A DNA stretch of 6,679 nt from Coleofasciculus sp. S288 (GTDB taxonomy: Bacteria > Cyanobacteriota > Cyanobacteriia > Cyanobacteriales > Coleofasciculaceae), in the NCBI GenBank assembly GCA_020216575.1, contig JAIUYC010000217.1, forward strand, positions 1-6,679, in the 5' to 3' direction. The position numbers and the translations under genes were made by a program. Below, piece by piece: positions 6,469 to 6,679 of this stretch (position 1 is its first letter; each line of letters opens with the position of its first letter). The notes below the pieces were generated by a model. That model was given only the letters and a program-made list of their open reading frames with translations, was not told the DNA's origin and made no database searches.

Positions 6469-6679
6469 ATGACAATTCAGGGATGTTCTTTCCATTGGGG
6501 AGAGCGAACGTATCTCATGGGCGTCTTAAACGTGACGCCAGATAGCTTTAGTGATGGGGGGGAATTTAATACCCCCTTTGCAGCCCTAGCGCAAGCTCAA
6601 CGTCTGGTTGAGGCGGGTGCTGATATTATTGACATTGGCGGTCAATCGACTCGACCGGGTGCCGAGCAAATTTCTGTTG
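6469..6679 (+). CDS. folP: dihydropteroate synthase, N-terminal part (cut by window edge)
   Basis: Condenses p-aminobenzoate with 6-hydroxymethyl-7,8-dihydropterin pyrophosphate to form dihydropteroate in folate synthesis; the family is the sulfonamide target. Seventy codons are visible of an expected 270-290. The signature GVLNVTPDSFSDGG spans 18-31, with N21 in the place of the pyrophosphate/Mg-binding N22 of E. coli FolP, and DIGGQSTRPGA spans 55-65, with T61 and R62 matching E. coli T62 and R63. Q59 stands where E. coli has Glu in GGESTRPG; I believe this occurs in cyanobacterial relatives. No Shine-Dalgarno is visible; a GTG at 6448 is the only in-frame alternative start before a TGA at 6442 and looks less likely. 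It probably shares a transcript with tpiA. Confidence 0.95.
   Translation, partial: MTIQGCSFHWGERTYLMGVLNVTPDSFSDGGEFNTPFAALAQAQRLVEAGADIIDIGGQSTRPGAEQISV

Noticed and set aside
1..6679. CRISPR array, rRNA, tRNA, prophage or complete insertion sequence
   Set aside because: No regularly spaced repeats, RNA gene signatures, integrase, phage or transposase sequence was found on either strand.

Overview
The window looks like ordinary chromosome from a filamentous cyanobacterium. It carries at least seven exact copies of the cyanobacterial octamer GCGATCGC (HIP1), heptanucleotide tandem repeats of the STRR kind, and proteins with a cyanobacterial character: PNPase beginning [18 protein letters not shown] beginning [12 protein letters not shown], and a large SNF2 helicase with a DUF3670-like middle domain. 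Genus cannot be fixed from the sequence; a Microcoleus/Coleofasciculus/Nostoc-like organism is a guess.

Layout: (1) positions 1-2914, minus strand, a large SNF2-family helicase gene whose 3' end runs off the left edge. Its reading frame contains a C-rich (G-rich on the coding strand) heptad repeat. (2) 2915-3109, an AT-rich divergent intergenic region holding the start signals of both flanking genes. (3) 3110-5260, plus strand, a complete and apparently intact pnp (polynucleotide phosphorylase). (4) 5261-5705, a 445-base gap with no convincing gene but rich in secondary structure: a 109-base, almost fully base-paired element starting ten bases after the pnp stop, an inverted pair of TTTTGAG heptads, a small GC hairpin and one HIP1 site. 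(5) 5706-6431, tpiA (triosephosphate isomerase) from a GTG start. (6) 6469-6679, the first 70 codons of folP (dihydropteroate synthase), cut by the right edge.

Functionally these are housekeeping genes: RNA turnover and 3'-tailing (PNPase), glycolysis/Calvin cycle (TPI), folate synthesis (DHPS) and an ATP-dependent nucleic-acid translocase of unknown specific role. tpiA and folP are codirectional with a 37-base gap and are probably cotranscribed; pnp and the helicase gene are divergent and share one upstream region. There is no sign of a defence island, CRISPR array, prophage, rRNA or tRNA. The part most worth a second look is the structured element just downstream of pnp; nothing else in the window suggests a new system.
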